Source: CAYSPS01 sp964432975
GTDB lineage: Bacteria > Babelota > Babeliae > Babelales > UBA12409
Length of the DNA stretch: 19,385 bases
Direction: 5' to 3'
Assembly (NCBI GenBank): GCA_964432975.1
Contig: CAYSPS010000015.1
Coordinates: 1-19,385, forward strand
Under the pieces are notes generated by a model. It was not told the DNA's origin. It saw only the letters and a list, made by a program, of their open reading frames with translations, and did not search any database. Of the stretch, positions 7,801 to 14,910 are shown in pieces; the first letter of the stretch is position 1; every line of letters begins with the position of its first letter. The translations under genes and the position numbers were made by a program.

Positions 7801-9120
7801 TTACGTGTACAGTCCAGCAGCTGCTTCTTCTGGGCCGGCGTGCCGTGTACGTTTAATTCTTTCACATTCTGCTCTTAATAGGGCATCTGTCATGGTAGGC
7901 AAATTCTGAAATGCTGCCATAATCGCGGCCTTTTCTACAATCGCTTGCAACTCAGCAGGCGAAAAATCTTTTGTTGCCCTGTCTGCACTGAGTTCATCAA
8001 GAATTGCATCTGGGCTTTCTGCATGTTCATAGGTTACTTTGGCCAAATAGTACGCAAGAATTGCGCGTCGCGCTGCAACATTTGGTAATGCAACTTCAAT
8101 CGTATAATTAAATCTGCCAGGACGCGTGAGTGCTGCGTCTAGGCCAGAGCTGAAGTTTGTTGCTGCCATAACTAATACGTGGCCGTCTTGTTCAAAGCCA
8201 TCCATCTCCGTGAGCAACGCATTAACCATAGCGCGTTTTTCACTATCAGCGGAAAGTTCACCTGCGCCGTCACGTGATTGCCCAATCGCATCGAATTCAT
8301 CAAAGAAAATGATCGCAAAGGATGCGCCCTGAAGTTCAGCCGCCATGCGTGCACGAACAAATAATTCGTGAATATTTTTCGAACTTTGTCCAAGCAATGG
8401 TGTTATCAATGATTGCGAAGGAACAGGAAAGAATGGTACTTCAGCTTCATTTGCCATAGCACGCGCAAGCATTGTTTTCCCTGTGCCTGGCTTGCCTATG
8501 AGCAGAATTCCGCGAGGCATTCGCGCACCCATAGCGATATATTTTCTAGGATTTTTAATGTAGTCAACGACGAAATCTGCTTCTTCAGGATATCCTCCAG
8601 CAATATCTTCAAAAGTCGTATTTTGTGTATCTCGGTATAGGTGTGGACGTTCACCGCCAAAAAGCGTGGTAGTTGCTTGATATAATTCATACGTCGTCAG
8701 CACGCCTGATATTGTTTGAATTACTGTGGTTGCCGAAGATCCTGGCCACCGCCCCTGTACGTAATTGCTTATCAGTTTCATTGCGGCAACTTTTGCAGCT
8801 AATGTCGCGCTTTCTGCAACTTTTGGATAATCTTCGGCCAAAGTGTTCCACTCACGTCGAAATGGACGTGTTAGACTTGCAAAAATTGATCCGAAACACT
8901 TTTTAATTGCGCGTATGGGCGCCGTTTTGCTCACGCGGTGACATGCCCATAAAGCGACAAACGAGCCACTAATCGCGCCAGCGCCTAATAACAGCTCTTT
9001 GGCCGTTATTGTTGGCGTGTTTGATTTGCTTGCTGTTGATCCAGAATCCTCAAACATGGCCTGTGAATTTATGGTTGCGAAACTTAACATCATTAAAAGT
9101 AATGCGTTTTTATATGACAT
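7801..9120 (-). CDS. Membrane-anchored FtsH-like AAA+ ATPase lacking the protease domain
   Basis: This 439-residue protein has a signal-like N terminus (about 1-21), a second hydrophobic segment (about 42-60) followed by basic residues, a ~100-residue linker, and an AAA+ module from about 165. Visible motifs are Walker A GKPGTGKT (209-216), Walker B FFDEFD (272-277), sensor-1 region AATN (N322), and TRPGRF with arginine-finger candidates R333/R336. A helical lid follows. The wording is closest to FtsH/Yme1 (TFEDIAG, PRGILLIG, EMDGFE). The protein stops after the lid, with no HExxH metalloprotease domain. Two N-terminal hydrophobic segments would place the ATPase in the cytoplasm, as in FtsH. 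It probably remodels or extracts membrane proteins, possibly the products of its neighbours (inference). An in-frame ATG at 9132 overlaps the ribosome binding site TGGAGA, so ATG 9120 is preferred. Confidence 0.88.
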   Translation of the reverse strand: MSYKNALLLMMLSFATINSQAMFEDSGSTASKSNTPTITAKELLLGAGAISGSFVALWACHRVSKTAPIRAIKKCFGSIFASLTRPFRREWNTLAEDYPKVAESATLAAKVAAMKLISNYVQGRWPGSSATTVIQTISGVLTTYELYQATTTLFGGERPHLYRDTQNTTFEDIAGGYPEEADFVVDYIKNPRKYIAMGARMPRGILLIGKPGTGKTMLARAMANEAEVPFFPVPSQSLITPLLGQSSKNIHELFVRARMAAELQGASFAIIFFDEFDAIGQSRDGAGELSADSEKRAMVNALLTEMDGFEQDGHVLVMAATNFSSGLDAALTRPGRFNYTIEVALPNVAARRAILAYYLAKVTYEHAESPDAILDELSADRATKDFSPAELQAIVEKAAIMAAFQNLPTMTDALLRAECERIKRTRHAGPEEAAAGLYT

Positions 9121-9143
9121 GAAAATCTCCATTTATTTAAAGC

Positions 9144-9170
9144 ACACACCGGTCTTGCAGGCCGGTGTGT
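9144..9170. other. Intercistronic GC-rich hairpin
   Basis: ACACACCGG (9144-9152) pairs perfectly with CCGGTGTGT (9162-9170) around a 9-base loop. It sits between the stop of the gene at 9182-10681 and the ribosome binding site of the AAA+ gene. On the minus strand it is followed by GCTTTAAAT rather than a run of T, so it may be a partial terminator or an mRNA-processing or stability element inside the operon. On the plus strand a T-rich stretch follows 5 bases later. Confidence 0.6.
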
Positions 9171-9181
9171 CGCGTTGTTTT

Positions 9182-10681
9182 TTATCGCGGTTGTGCTGCT
9201 GCTCTATAATTGGCAAGATATGCTACCTGTTCACGTACGTATGCGCTTGTGTCGTTTGGACCCAATGCGCTTTCTATGCACCGTCTAAGGTTTGCTGTAA
9301 AGGTGTCTCGGTCTATCGCGTTTCGTATTTGTTCAGATCTATCTTTGATAATTTCTTCGAGTGCAGCTTTGAGGTGCTCTGCAGTTAGTTTTTTATTTTC
9401 AGCACTAAGTGCTAGTTGAATCGCCCTTTGGCTGAGTGCAGTTTTGTCAATTTTGAGAGATTCTATAAATGGATCAAGATTTCTGATATATCGCATTAAA
9501 TCGTCTGCATTGTATGTTACATTGTGTGATGTGCATTGTGCGATCCATAAATCGATGCCGAGTTTTGTTTGGTGGAACTTACATGCACGTTCATGACGGG
9601 CCGCTTGCGCGATAAAGCCCTCGTGCGTTAGGTGTCCGCATTTCTGCCATTCTTCTACAACCGGTGAATTAGCTTTTGGTGCATATTGTGCGGCTTCACA
9701 CAAACATTCCTTACAATCTATTGCTTCGCATATTTCTTCGTCTTGTGGTGCGATAAGTGCATCGAATGGCCGTGCGATAAAAGTGTCTGTTATGCAACGA
9801 GCGCCAACACGTACTGCGCTGCAGCCTGCAACAAGGGCAAGCATGCGGCCAGCATAGTTCCAACTTAATTCTGGTGTTGATTGTTCCAGGCCAGGAGCAT
9901 AATGATGTCGATAGACGTATAGTGCGCTGTCAACGGCAATGCCATTAAGAAAGTTGCGCGGTGTTGTGCCAAGGCGTGCAAAAGCGGCTACCGGTGGGCA
10001 GACGTAAACGTATGGAGCAACGCATGATACCTTTTTCCACCAATCTGCACACAGTTCACAAAGATTGCTTTTCTTGGCAGGGGCTTCATGTGGTGCTTCT
10101 GAGGCGCTAGGCGCACCCTCTGGCTCTGCTGCTGAAGCATCGAATTCCTCTGCAGAAGGTTCTTCTGCGCGAGCAGCAACAGCTTCGTCTGTTTTTTTTG
10201 CATGTGTCAGAATGCGGATCATGATGCGTGCCCGGTCGGTTGATAGTTGATCAAAAAGCTTTACGCCATGCGGTAAACGAGCTATGCACTTTTGTTCTAC
10301 TGATTGCGGTGTTAACCAGCCCAAAAATTGCTGCGCCTTTTTGTAAACTTTTTGCCGTACGAAAGCGCCTAGAAATGGGCCGAAAATCTTTGCCGTGGTT
10401 GCGACAAAAGGACTTTCTAATTTTTGTGCTCCAATACGAGCGCCTATTGTTGTGAACCCCTGTGTTGCATCAGCTATAACATGTGTCGAGAAATCGCCCA
10501 CATGGGCTAAAACAAAACTTCCCGCGCGGCCATACCATGTAGGCAGTGGAATTCTACATTGTTTACGTACATCTTCGCCATTAATGCGCATAAGATCTTG
10601 TATGAAACGACCAGCAGAAAGTGTTTGTGTCAAACACATCGTGATCGTTAAACATGTCGTGATTGATAAACGCTTAATCAT
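9182..10681 (-). CDS. Exported Cys/His-motif protein of unknown family, copy 2 (family A)
   Basis: This 499-residue protein matches no family I recognise. It has a signal peptide (about 1-23) followed by GRFIQDL, an Ala/Glu/Pro-rich low-complexity linker (about 165-205), and a CxxC (C208/C211). A cluster C318-x4-C323-x2-C326 is followed by H350, H363, C367 and H370, with nearly the same spacing as its upstream paralogue (10723-12219). The pattern could bind zinc or form disulfides. The C-terminal ~100 residues are helical and charged. An in-frame GTG at 10693 lies in the ribosome binding site, so ATG 10681 (GGAGG, 5-base spacing) is the likely start. The leader GGAGGTTATC-ATG is identical to that of the paralogue. 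Role unknown; an exported or surface protein is inferred. Confidence 0.78.
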   Translation of the reverse strand: MIKRLSITTCLTITMCLTQTLSAGRFIQDLMRINGEDVRKQCRIPLPTWYGRAGSFVLAHVGDFSTHVIADATQGFTTIGARIGAQKLESPFVATTAKIFGPFLGAFVRQKVYKKAQQFLGWLTPQSVEQKCIARLPHGVKLFDQLSTDRARIMIRILTHAKKTDEAVAARAEEPSAEEFDASAAEPEGAPSASEAPHEAPAKKSNLCELCADWWKKVSCVAPYVYVCPPVAAFARLGTTPRNFLNGIAVDSALYVYRHHYAPGLEQSTPELSWNYAGRMLALVAGCSAVRVGARCITDTFIARPFDALIAPQDEEICEAIDCKECLCEAAQYAPKANSPVVEEWQKCGHLTHEGFIAQAARHERACKFHQTKLGIDLWIAQCTSHNVTYNADDLMRYIRNLDPFIESLKIDKTALSQRAIQLALSAENKKLTAEHLKAALEEIIKDRSEQIRNAIDRDTFTANLRRCIESALGPNDTSAYVREQVAYLANYRAAAQPR

Positions 10682-10722
10682 GATAACCTCCACAAATAAT
10701 ATGAACGGAATTGGTAAATTTT

Positions 10723-12219
10723 TTACGATTCTTCATTGTCTAACTCTCGCGTAAAGCAGTTGGCAATAACTTCGGGCGTTATGTTCTCTTGGCCGTTAAG
10801 CTGTGTATATATACGACGTATCCGCTCGTCCGTTAAAGTGGCGGCGACTGATTTTTGCAAATTTGCGAAAATTGACGTTAAATCTGCCGTTGTAAGTGCC
10901 TGTCCTAACTTTGAATTAAGTTCCGGAAACTCATATGCCATGAGATTTCCATTGTGTTGTACACGAATCAACGCTATGGCATTCATAACATCTGGTAATG
11001 TGACCATTTGTTCAGCTGGGCCGCCAGCTTCACCTTCAGGATTTATACGGTGTTGCGTTTCTTGTATGATGGCGTTAATAAAATCTTGTCGTTCTTGTGC
11101 AGAAAGCTCACGCAACAAGTGCGTCTTTTGCGTTATTATTTGTGGTACAAATTCGTTAACCGTGTACTGTGCTTGAGCAGCTGCGTTTGCGAGCATGAAG
11201 CTGAGAGTGCTTGCCGTGTGAGTTTGGCACAATGGTCCGTTCTCATGTGTTGTCGCAATGGCTTGCAAGTCTTCGCGACACAGGTGGCCACGCGCAGACC
11301 ATGCAGGAGCCTCTGCATCTGCGCGCGCAGGAACGACCTGTGCAATTTCGTTGATGCACGCAGTGCATCCAATTTGATTACAAATGTCTCCATCAGGCGT
11401 ATAAGGCGTTAGAAGTTTATCAATAGGTGATATCGCAAAGCGATCAACAAGCGACACCGTATGTTGCGTGAGCATACTTTGCGCAGCGCGCAAGCCAAGA
11501 ATTTGCAGCGCTTGACCAGACCACAAATTTTGAATTGGTTGAAAACCAAGCAACGGTGTTGCACGATTTAACAAAAGTCGCGTGCCATGCGCACACATGT
11601 CGCACAATTCTGGACGTAAAGGACCAGCTAAGCGCAATGGCAGCGCGTTGACAAATGGCATACGCGGCTTGATGAGTGCTTTTGTTGTGTTTATAAATCC
11701 TAAGACTGAAGATTGTGGTGATAAACCAGCCTTAACAAGCAGTGGGCTACGCATCATATGATCGTGCTCCAATAACTGATCAAACTGCCAAACACTGGGC
11801 GGGAGTTTGATCTCATCAATTGCAAGATGATGTTGTAAGTGGTTTTGCGTAAAATTTTTGATGTGAGAAAAAGCCTGCATGCCGCCAAAAAGGAGGACGA
11901 GTCCGCGCAATTCTCTATTGAGTACTGCCCAGGCCGAGGCCGGTTCTTTTTGATCTGAACTTGATTCGCTCACGGGCCATATTCTTTGGATGCTACGACA
12001 AAATAATTCACGTCCGGCTTCAGCAGCTATAAAAGATGCACCGTTGGCAAAATTTCTACGAAAAAAATCGCACGCAGAACGTAATACGCTTGGATGTGGA
12101 TCACGACCGGGATTAAATTCTATCAGTCCACGTGGATACACGCGTTGTAAATCTTCAACAAAACGACCGGCAAACGCTGCGTGCGTTAAACACACGGCAA
12201 GTAATAACCGCTTAACCAT
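10723..12219 (-). CDS. Exported Cys/His-motif protein of unknown family, copy 1 (family A)
   Basis: This 498-residue protein is the first gene of the five-gene minus-strand cluster. It has a signal peptide (about 1-17, cleavage plausible after AAFA, before GRFVEDL). It shares with its downstream paralogue the CxxC (C206/C209), C280-x4-C285-x2-C288, H312, H325, C331 and H334. The C280-to-H312 distance (32) and the H312-to-H325 distance (13) are the same in both copies. Overall identity is otherwise low, so the duplication is old. I see no known domain. It lacks the Glu/Ala/Pro linker of copy 2. An in-frame TTG at 12231 sits in the ribosome binding site, and ATG 12219 (TTGGAGG, 5-base spacing) is preferred. 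Expression is probably driven by the promoter at 12279-12307. The gap to copy 2 is 41 bases. Confidence 0.78.
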   Translation of the reverse strand: MVKRLLLAVCLTHAAFAGRFVEDLQRVYPRGLIEFNPGRDPHPSVLRSACDFFRRNFANGASFIAAEAGRELFCRSIQRIWPVSESSSDQKEPASAWAVLNRELRGLVLLFGGMQAFSHIKNFTQNHLQHHLAIDEIKLPPSVWQFDQLLEHDHMMRSPLLVKAGLSPQSSVLGFINTTKALIKPRMPFVNALPLRLAGPLRPELCDMCAHGTRLLLNRATPLLGFQPIQNLWSGQALQILGLRAAQSMLTQHTVSLVDRFAISPIDKLLTPYTPDGDICNQIGCTACINEIAQVVPARADAEAPAWSARGHLCREDLQAIATTHENGPLCQTHTASTLSFMLANAAAQAQYTVNEFVPQIITQKTHLLRELSAQERQDFINAIIQETQHRINPEGEAGGPAEQMVTLPDVMNAIALIRVQHNGNLMAYEFPELNSKLGQALTTADLTSIFANLQKSVAATLTDERIRRIYTQLNGQENITPEVIANCFTRELDNEES

Positions 12220-12278
12220 GATAACCTCCAAAACCCCATTTTTAAAATAAATTCATGATGTTTTATATAATGGTTTTT

Positions 12279-12307
12279 ATTGTAATTAAAAATCTTGTAT
12301 TTGTCAA
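12279..12307 (-). promoter_or_regulatory. Promoter of the five-gene exported-protein cluster
   Basis: On the minus strand, TTGACA (12307-12302) is followed after exactly 17 bases by TACAAT (12284-12279). This is a near-consensus sigma70 promoter with a predicted start near 12272 and a ~50-base leader to ATG 12219. It faces away from the PP2C promoter in the same AT-rich spacer. Confidence 0.72.
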
Positions 12308-12365
12308 ATTTATTAAAATATTTTTTCAGCTGTACGTCTTAAAGAAATACGGCAGATCTTTTTTG

Positions 12366-12374
12366 TGCTATACT
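12366..12374 (+). promoter_or_regulatory. Extended -10 promoter of the PP2C gene
   Basis: TGCTATACT is an extended -10 element (TGn plus TATACT at 12369-12374), about 33 bases before ATG 12407. No good -35 is visible at the usual distance, which is common for extended -10 promoters. Confidence 0.55.
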
Positions 12375-12406
12375 TTAATTAATAGTTCATAATGGAGGTT
12401 CTTGAG

Positions 12407-13264
12407 ATGAGAAATATGAGAAAAATTCTGAGTGCGTTCGTGTTCAGCAGCGGATTTATGAGTTTTTTTGGTATGCATGTGGTTGCTGATAATCGTCATG
12501 CATATGGGCTTGCGCAGTTGCAGGGCAAACGACCAACGATGGAAGATGCACACTGCGTTGAAATGCGGAAAAATCACGCATTTTTTGGTTTGTTTGATGG
12601 GCATGGCGGCAGGTGCGTTGCCGATTATGTGGCACAAAATTTGTATAGCAACATTATAAAGCAAGCGCAGCATGCTCATGATCTGTCTGCAGCTTTGCGC
12701 GGCGGCTATCAAAATACTGACAAAAATCTTGAACAGGCATTGGGTGCCCCCGTTGCACAACAGCAGGGAACAACAGCGGTAAGTCTGATGATTCGTGATG
12801 GTATGTTGTATGTAGCAAACGCTGGCGACTCACGTGCGGTTTTATGTCGCGCAGGAAAGGCTGTTGCACTTTCGCATGATCATAAACCAAATAGGCCTGA
12901 CGAGAAAAATCGCATTAAAAAATTAGGTGGACGGATTCTTTGGTTGGGGTGTTGGCGCGTGCAAGGAGTTTTGGCGATTTCACGTGCCATTGGGGATCAC
13001 GAGCTTGCGCCCTATGTTATTCCGGATCCAGAAGTATGCTGTGAAACCATTACCAACGATGATGAATTTGTAATTTTGGCATGTGACGGTGTGTGGGACG
13101 TGTTAACCAATCAAGAAGCAATTGACCTGGTGCGGAATTTTCTCAAGCACGAGCATAATTTCGCACATGCTGCACAAAAGCTTGTGCAAACGGCATTCAA
13201 GCGCGGCAGCACCGACAACATTTCAGCCATTGTGGTCGACGTGCATGAGGCTTTTGGCCGATAA
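12407..13264 (+). CDS. Exported eukaryote-like PP2C-family Ser/Thr protein phosphatase
   Basis: This 285-residue protein has a signal peptide (about 1-27) and a complete PPM/PP2C domain. The metal-binding set is present: E46-D47 in RPTMEDAH, D64-GHGG, D227 in ACDGVWD and D270-N271 near the end. Other motifs include ANAGDSRAVLCR, LSHDHKPNRPDE and GVLAISRAIGD. These are the wording of plant and protist PP2Cs, not of bacterial RsbU/SpoIIE or PrpC/Stp types. It should be a Mn/Mg-dependent phosphoserine/threonine phosphatase acting outside the bacterial cytoplasm, so a host-directed effector is the leading inference. Start choice: an ATG at 12392 overlaps the ribosome binding site GGAGG (12394-12398), while ATG 12407 has 8-base spacing. 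It is divergent from the family A/AAA+ cluster. The following gene has its own promoter. Confidence 0.93.
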   Translation: MRNMRKILSAFVFSSGFMSFFGMHVVADNRHAYGLAQLQGKRPTMEDAHCVEMRKNHAFFGLFDGHGGRCVADYVAQNLYSNIIKQAQHAHDLSAALRGGYQNTDKNLEQALGAPVAQQQGTTAVSLMIRDGMLYVANAGDSRAVLCRAGKAVALSHDHKPNRPDEKNRIKKLGGRILWLGCWRVQGVLAISRAIGDHELAPYVIPDPEVCCETITNDDEFVILACDGVWDVLTNQEAIDLVRNFLKHEHNFAHAAQKLVQTAFKRGSTDNISAIVVDVHEAFGR

Positions 13265-13276
13265 AACAACGCTTTT

Positions 13277-13305
13277 TTGGCAAAAAATACATTTTTTTGT
13301 ATACT
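13277..13305 (+). promoter_or_regulatory. Promoter of the first NTT gene
   Basis: TTGGCA (13277-13282), a 17-base spacer and TATACT (13300-13305) make a strong sigma70-type promoter just after the PP2C stop, about 67 bases before the NTT start. It implies independent transcription of the transporter. Confidence 0.72.
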
Positions 13306-13371
13306 AAAAAGGTGGGTTAAAAAGTTTTTTATCAAATTTACCGTAAATATATCGAATAGGAGACGAACGGT

Positions 13372-14724
13372 ATGCTGAGTTGGTTGACAAGCACAAGTAC
13401 CAATCTTTTAAAGAAATGGTTTGGTGATTTCACCAAAGAAGAATTTAAAAAATATTGTCTACTTGGCTTAATTTTTGCCTTTATTATCGGTATTTACTGG
13501 ACGCTTCGTCCGCTCAAGGATGCAATTTTTGGTTCCGTTGTGGGTGGCGGTTCGATGTTGGCGCTTGCCAAGATCGTTTCGCTCGTTCTTTTGTTTCCTG
13601 TTGTTGCCATTTACGGCAAATTGCTTCATCGCTTTCCGCGTAATCACATGATTTATCTTATGGGCACATTTTATCTCGTGCTCATGATTTTCTGGGGCAT
13701 TATTTTTGCATTACCAGGCATTGGTTTAACCAATACGATTGCGAGTCCATGGCGTATTAGTGGTTGGCTATGGTACGTATTTGTAGAAAGTTTTGGTTCT
13801 CTCATGGTTGCGCTCTTTTGGGCGTTTACGACAGATATCTCTGATCACAAGTCGGCAAAATATGGTTTTCCATTAATTTTACTTATTGGGCAACTTGGTG
13901 GCATTTTTGCACCGAAATATTTAACAAAGCTTCCACAATTTTGGGGTACCACGAACGCACCATTGGTTGCGCTTTTGAGCATATTTATGCTATGCGCAAC
14001 TGCTTTGGTTGCCATTTTTATGCATGTCATACCACAAAAAGAGATGGCAGGCTTTTCTGCAGCAAATAAAAATGACCGCGAAGAACCAGGTTTTTTTGAT
14101 GGCTTGAAGCTTCTTTTTAGTCATAAATATTTGATTGGTATTTTTGCCGTCTTGTTGTTTTTTGAAATTATTGCAACATTCTTAGATTTTAATTTTAAGA
14201 TTAAGGTCATCGCATTATTAAATAGTGATGTTGCTCGTGGTGCATATTTGGGTGATTTTGCATCAACCGTCAATCTTGTCACGTTCTTGTGTATTTTATT
14301 TGGTATCAACAATATTCAACGTTGGTTGGGTTTACGTACTGCTCTTGCACTTATTCCGTTGCTGATCGGTGTTGCAGTCGTAATGCTTAAATTTTCTGAT
14401 AATCTTCAAGTCTTGTTGTGGCTTGTTGTCGGCGCGAAAGCCGTGCAATATGCGTTAAATGGACCTTCATTAAAGCAGTTGTACATTCCAACGACGCAAG
14501 ATGTAAAATACAAATCACAAGCGTGGATCGAAACCTTCGGTTCACGTATTGGCAAGGGTAGCGCATCAATGATTAACTATTTACACGATGCGCTTGGTGC
14601 GCATTTGTATCTTGCGCTGCTATTTTATGTGTCGCTCGGGTTGCTTGCAACATGGTTCTATCTTGCACTTGCGCTTAGCAAAGAATACAACAAAGCTATC
14701 TCAGAAAATCGTGTGGTGTGTTAA
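13372..14724 (+). CDS. ATP/ADP translocase-type nucleotide transporter (NTT/Tlc family), copy 1
   Basis: This 450-residue protein has about 11-12 hydrophobic segments throughout. NTT-family signatures are 'IYWTLRPLKDAIF' near residue 45 and 'PTTQDVKYKSQAWIETFG' near residue 380, and the length fits the family (about 440-530). NTT carriers in Chlamydiae, Rickettsiales and Dependentiae exchange host ATP for ADP or import nucleotides across the inner membrane. Whether this copy does ATP/ADP exchange or net nucleotide import cannot be read from sequence alone. A ribosome binding site AGGAGA at 13358-13363 is 8 bases from ATG 13372. It is followed by an intrinsic terminator and then a divergent paralogue, so the two are probably transcribed separately. 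Confidence 0.94.
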   Translation: MLSWLTSTSTNLLKKWFGDFTKEEFKKYCLLGLIFAFIIGIYWTLRPLKDAIFGSVVGGGSMLALAKIVSLVLLFPVVAIYGKLLHRFPRNHMIYLMGTFYLVLMIFWGIIFALPGIGLTNTIASPWRISGWLWYVFVESFGSLMVALFWAFTTDISDHKSAKYGFPLILLIGQLGGIFAPKYLTKLPQFWGTTNAPLVALLSIFMLCATALVAIFMHVIPQKEMAGFSAANKNDREEPGFFDGLKLLFSHKYLIGIFAVLLFFEIIATFLDFNFKIKVIALLNSDVARGAYLGDFASTVNLVTFLCILFGINNIQRWLGLRTALALIPLLIGVAVVMLKFSDNLQVLLWLVVGAKAVQYALNGPSLKQLYIPTTQDVKYKSQAWIETFGSRIGKGSASMINYLHDALGAHLYLALLFYVSLGLLATWFYLALALSKEYNKAISENRVVC

Positions 14725-14747
14725 CCGAGTATAAAAAAATATGAAAT

Positions 14748-14786
14748 AAAAAGGCCTTCTGTGCGTCCATGCTCGAAGGCCTTTTT
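14748..14786 (+). terminator. Intrinsic terminator after NTT copy 1
   Basis: AAAAAGGCCTTC (14748-14759) pairs perfectly over 12 bases with GAAGGCCTTTTT (14775-14786) around a 15-base loop. The GC core is followed by a T run. With the A-run on the other side it could also work in reverse. It lies 24 bases after the stop codon. Confidence 0.88.
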
Positions 14787-14910
14787 CGTTAAGGGTGGTA
14801 TCGTGAGTGCACAATATAAAAGTGGGCGTAGTAAAAACTAGAATCACCTAAAGAAGAAGGGTACAAAGAGCGGGGTAAAAGAGTCGATTGGGTTAGGAAG
14901 GGTGTTGAAT

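Noticed and set aside
7495..7878. 127-residue plus-strand open frame across the family B/AAA+ junction
   Set aside because: Spans two genes and their shared leader on the opposite strand; no recognisable features.
10736..11412. Open frames of 134-146 residues on the plus strand inside the family A gene
   Set aside because: Mirror of a signal-peptide-bearing gene with a conserved paralogue; Cys/Arg-rich low-quality translations.
13265..13300. Possible terminator after PP2C (TTTTTTGGCAAAAAA)
   Set aside because: The stem would be only A-T pairs with a tiny loop, and the same bases form the -35 region of the next promoter.
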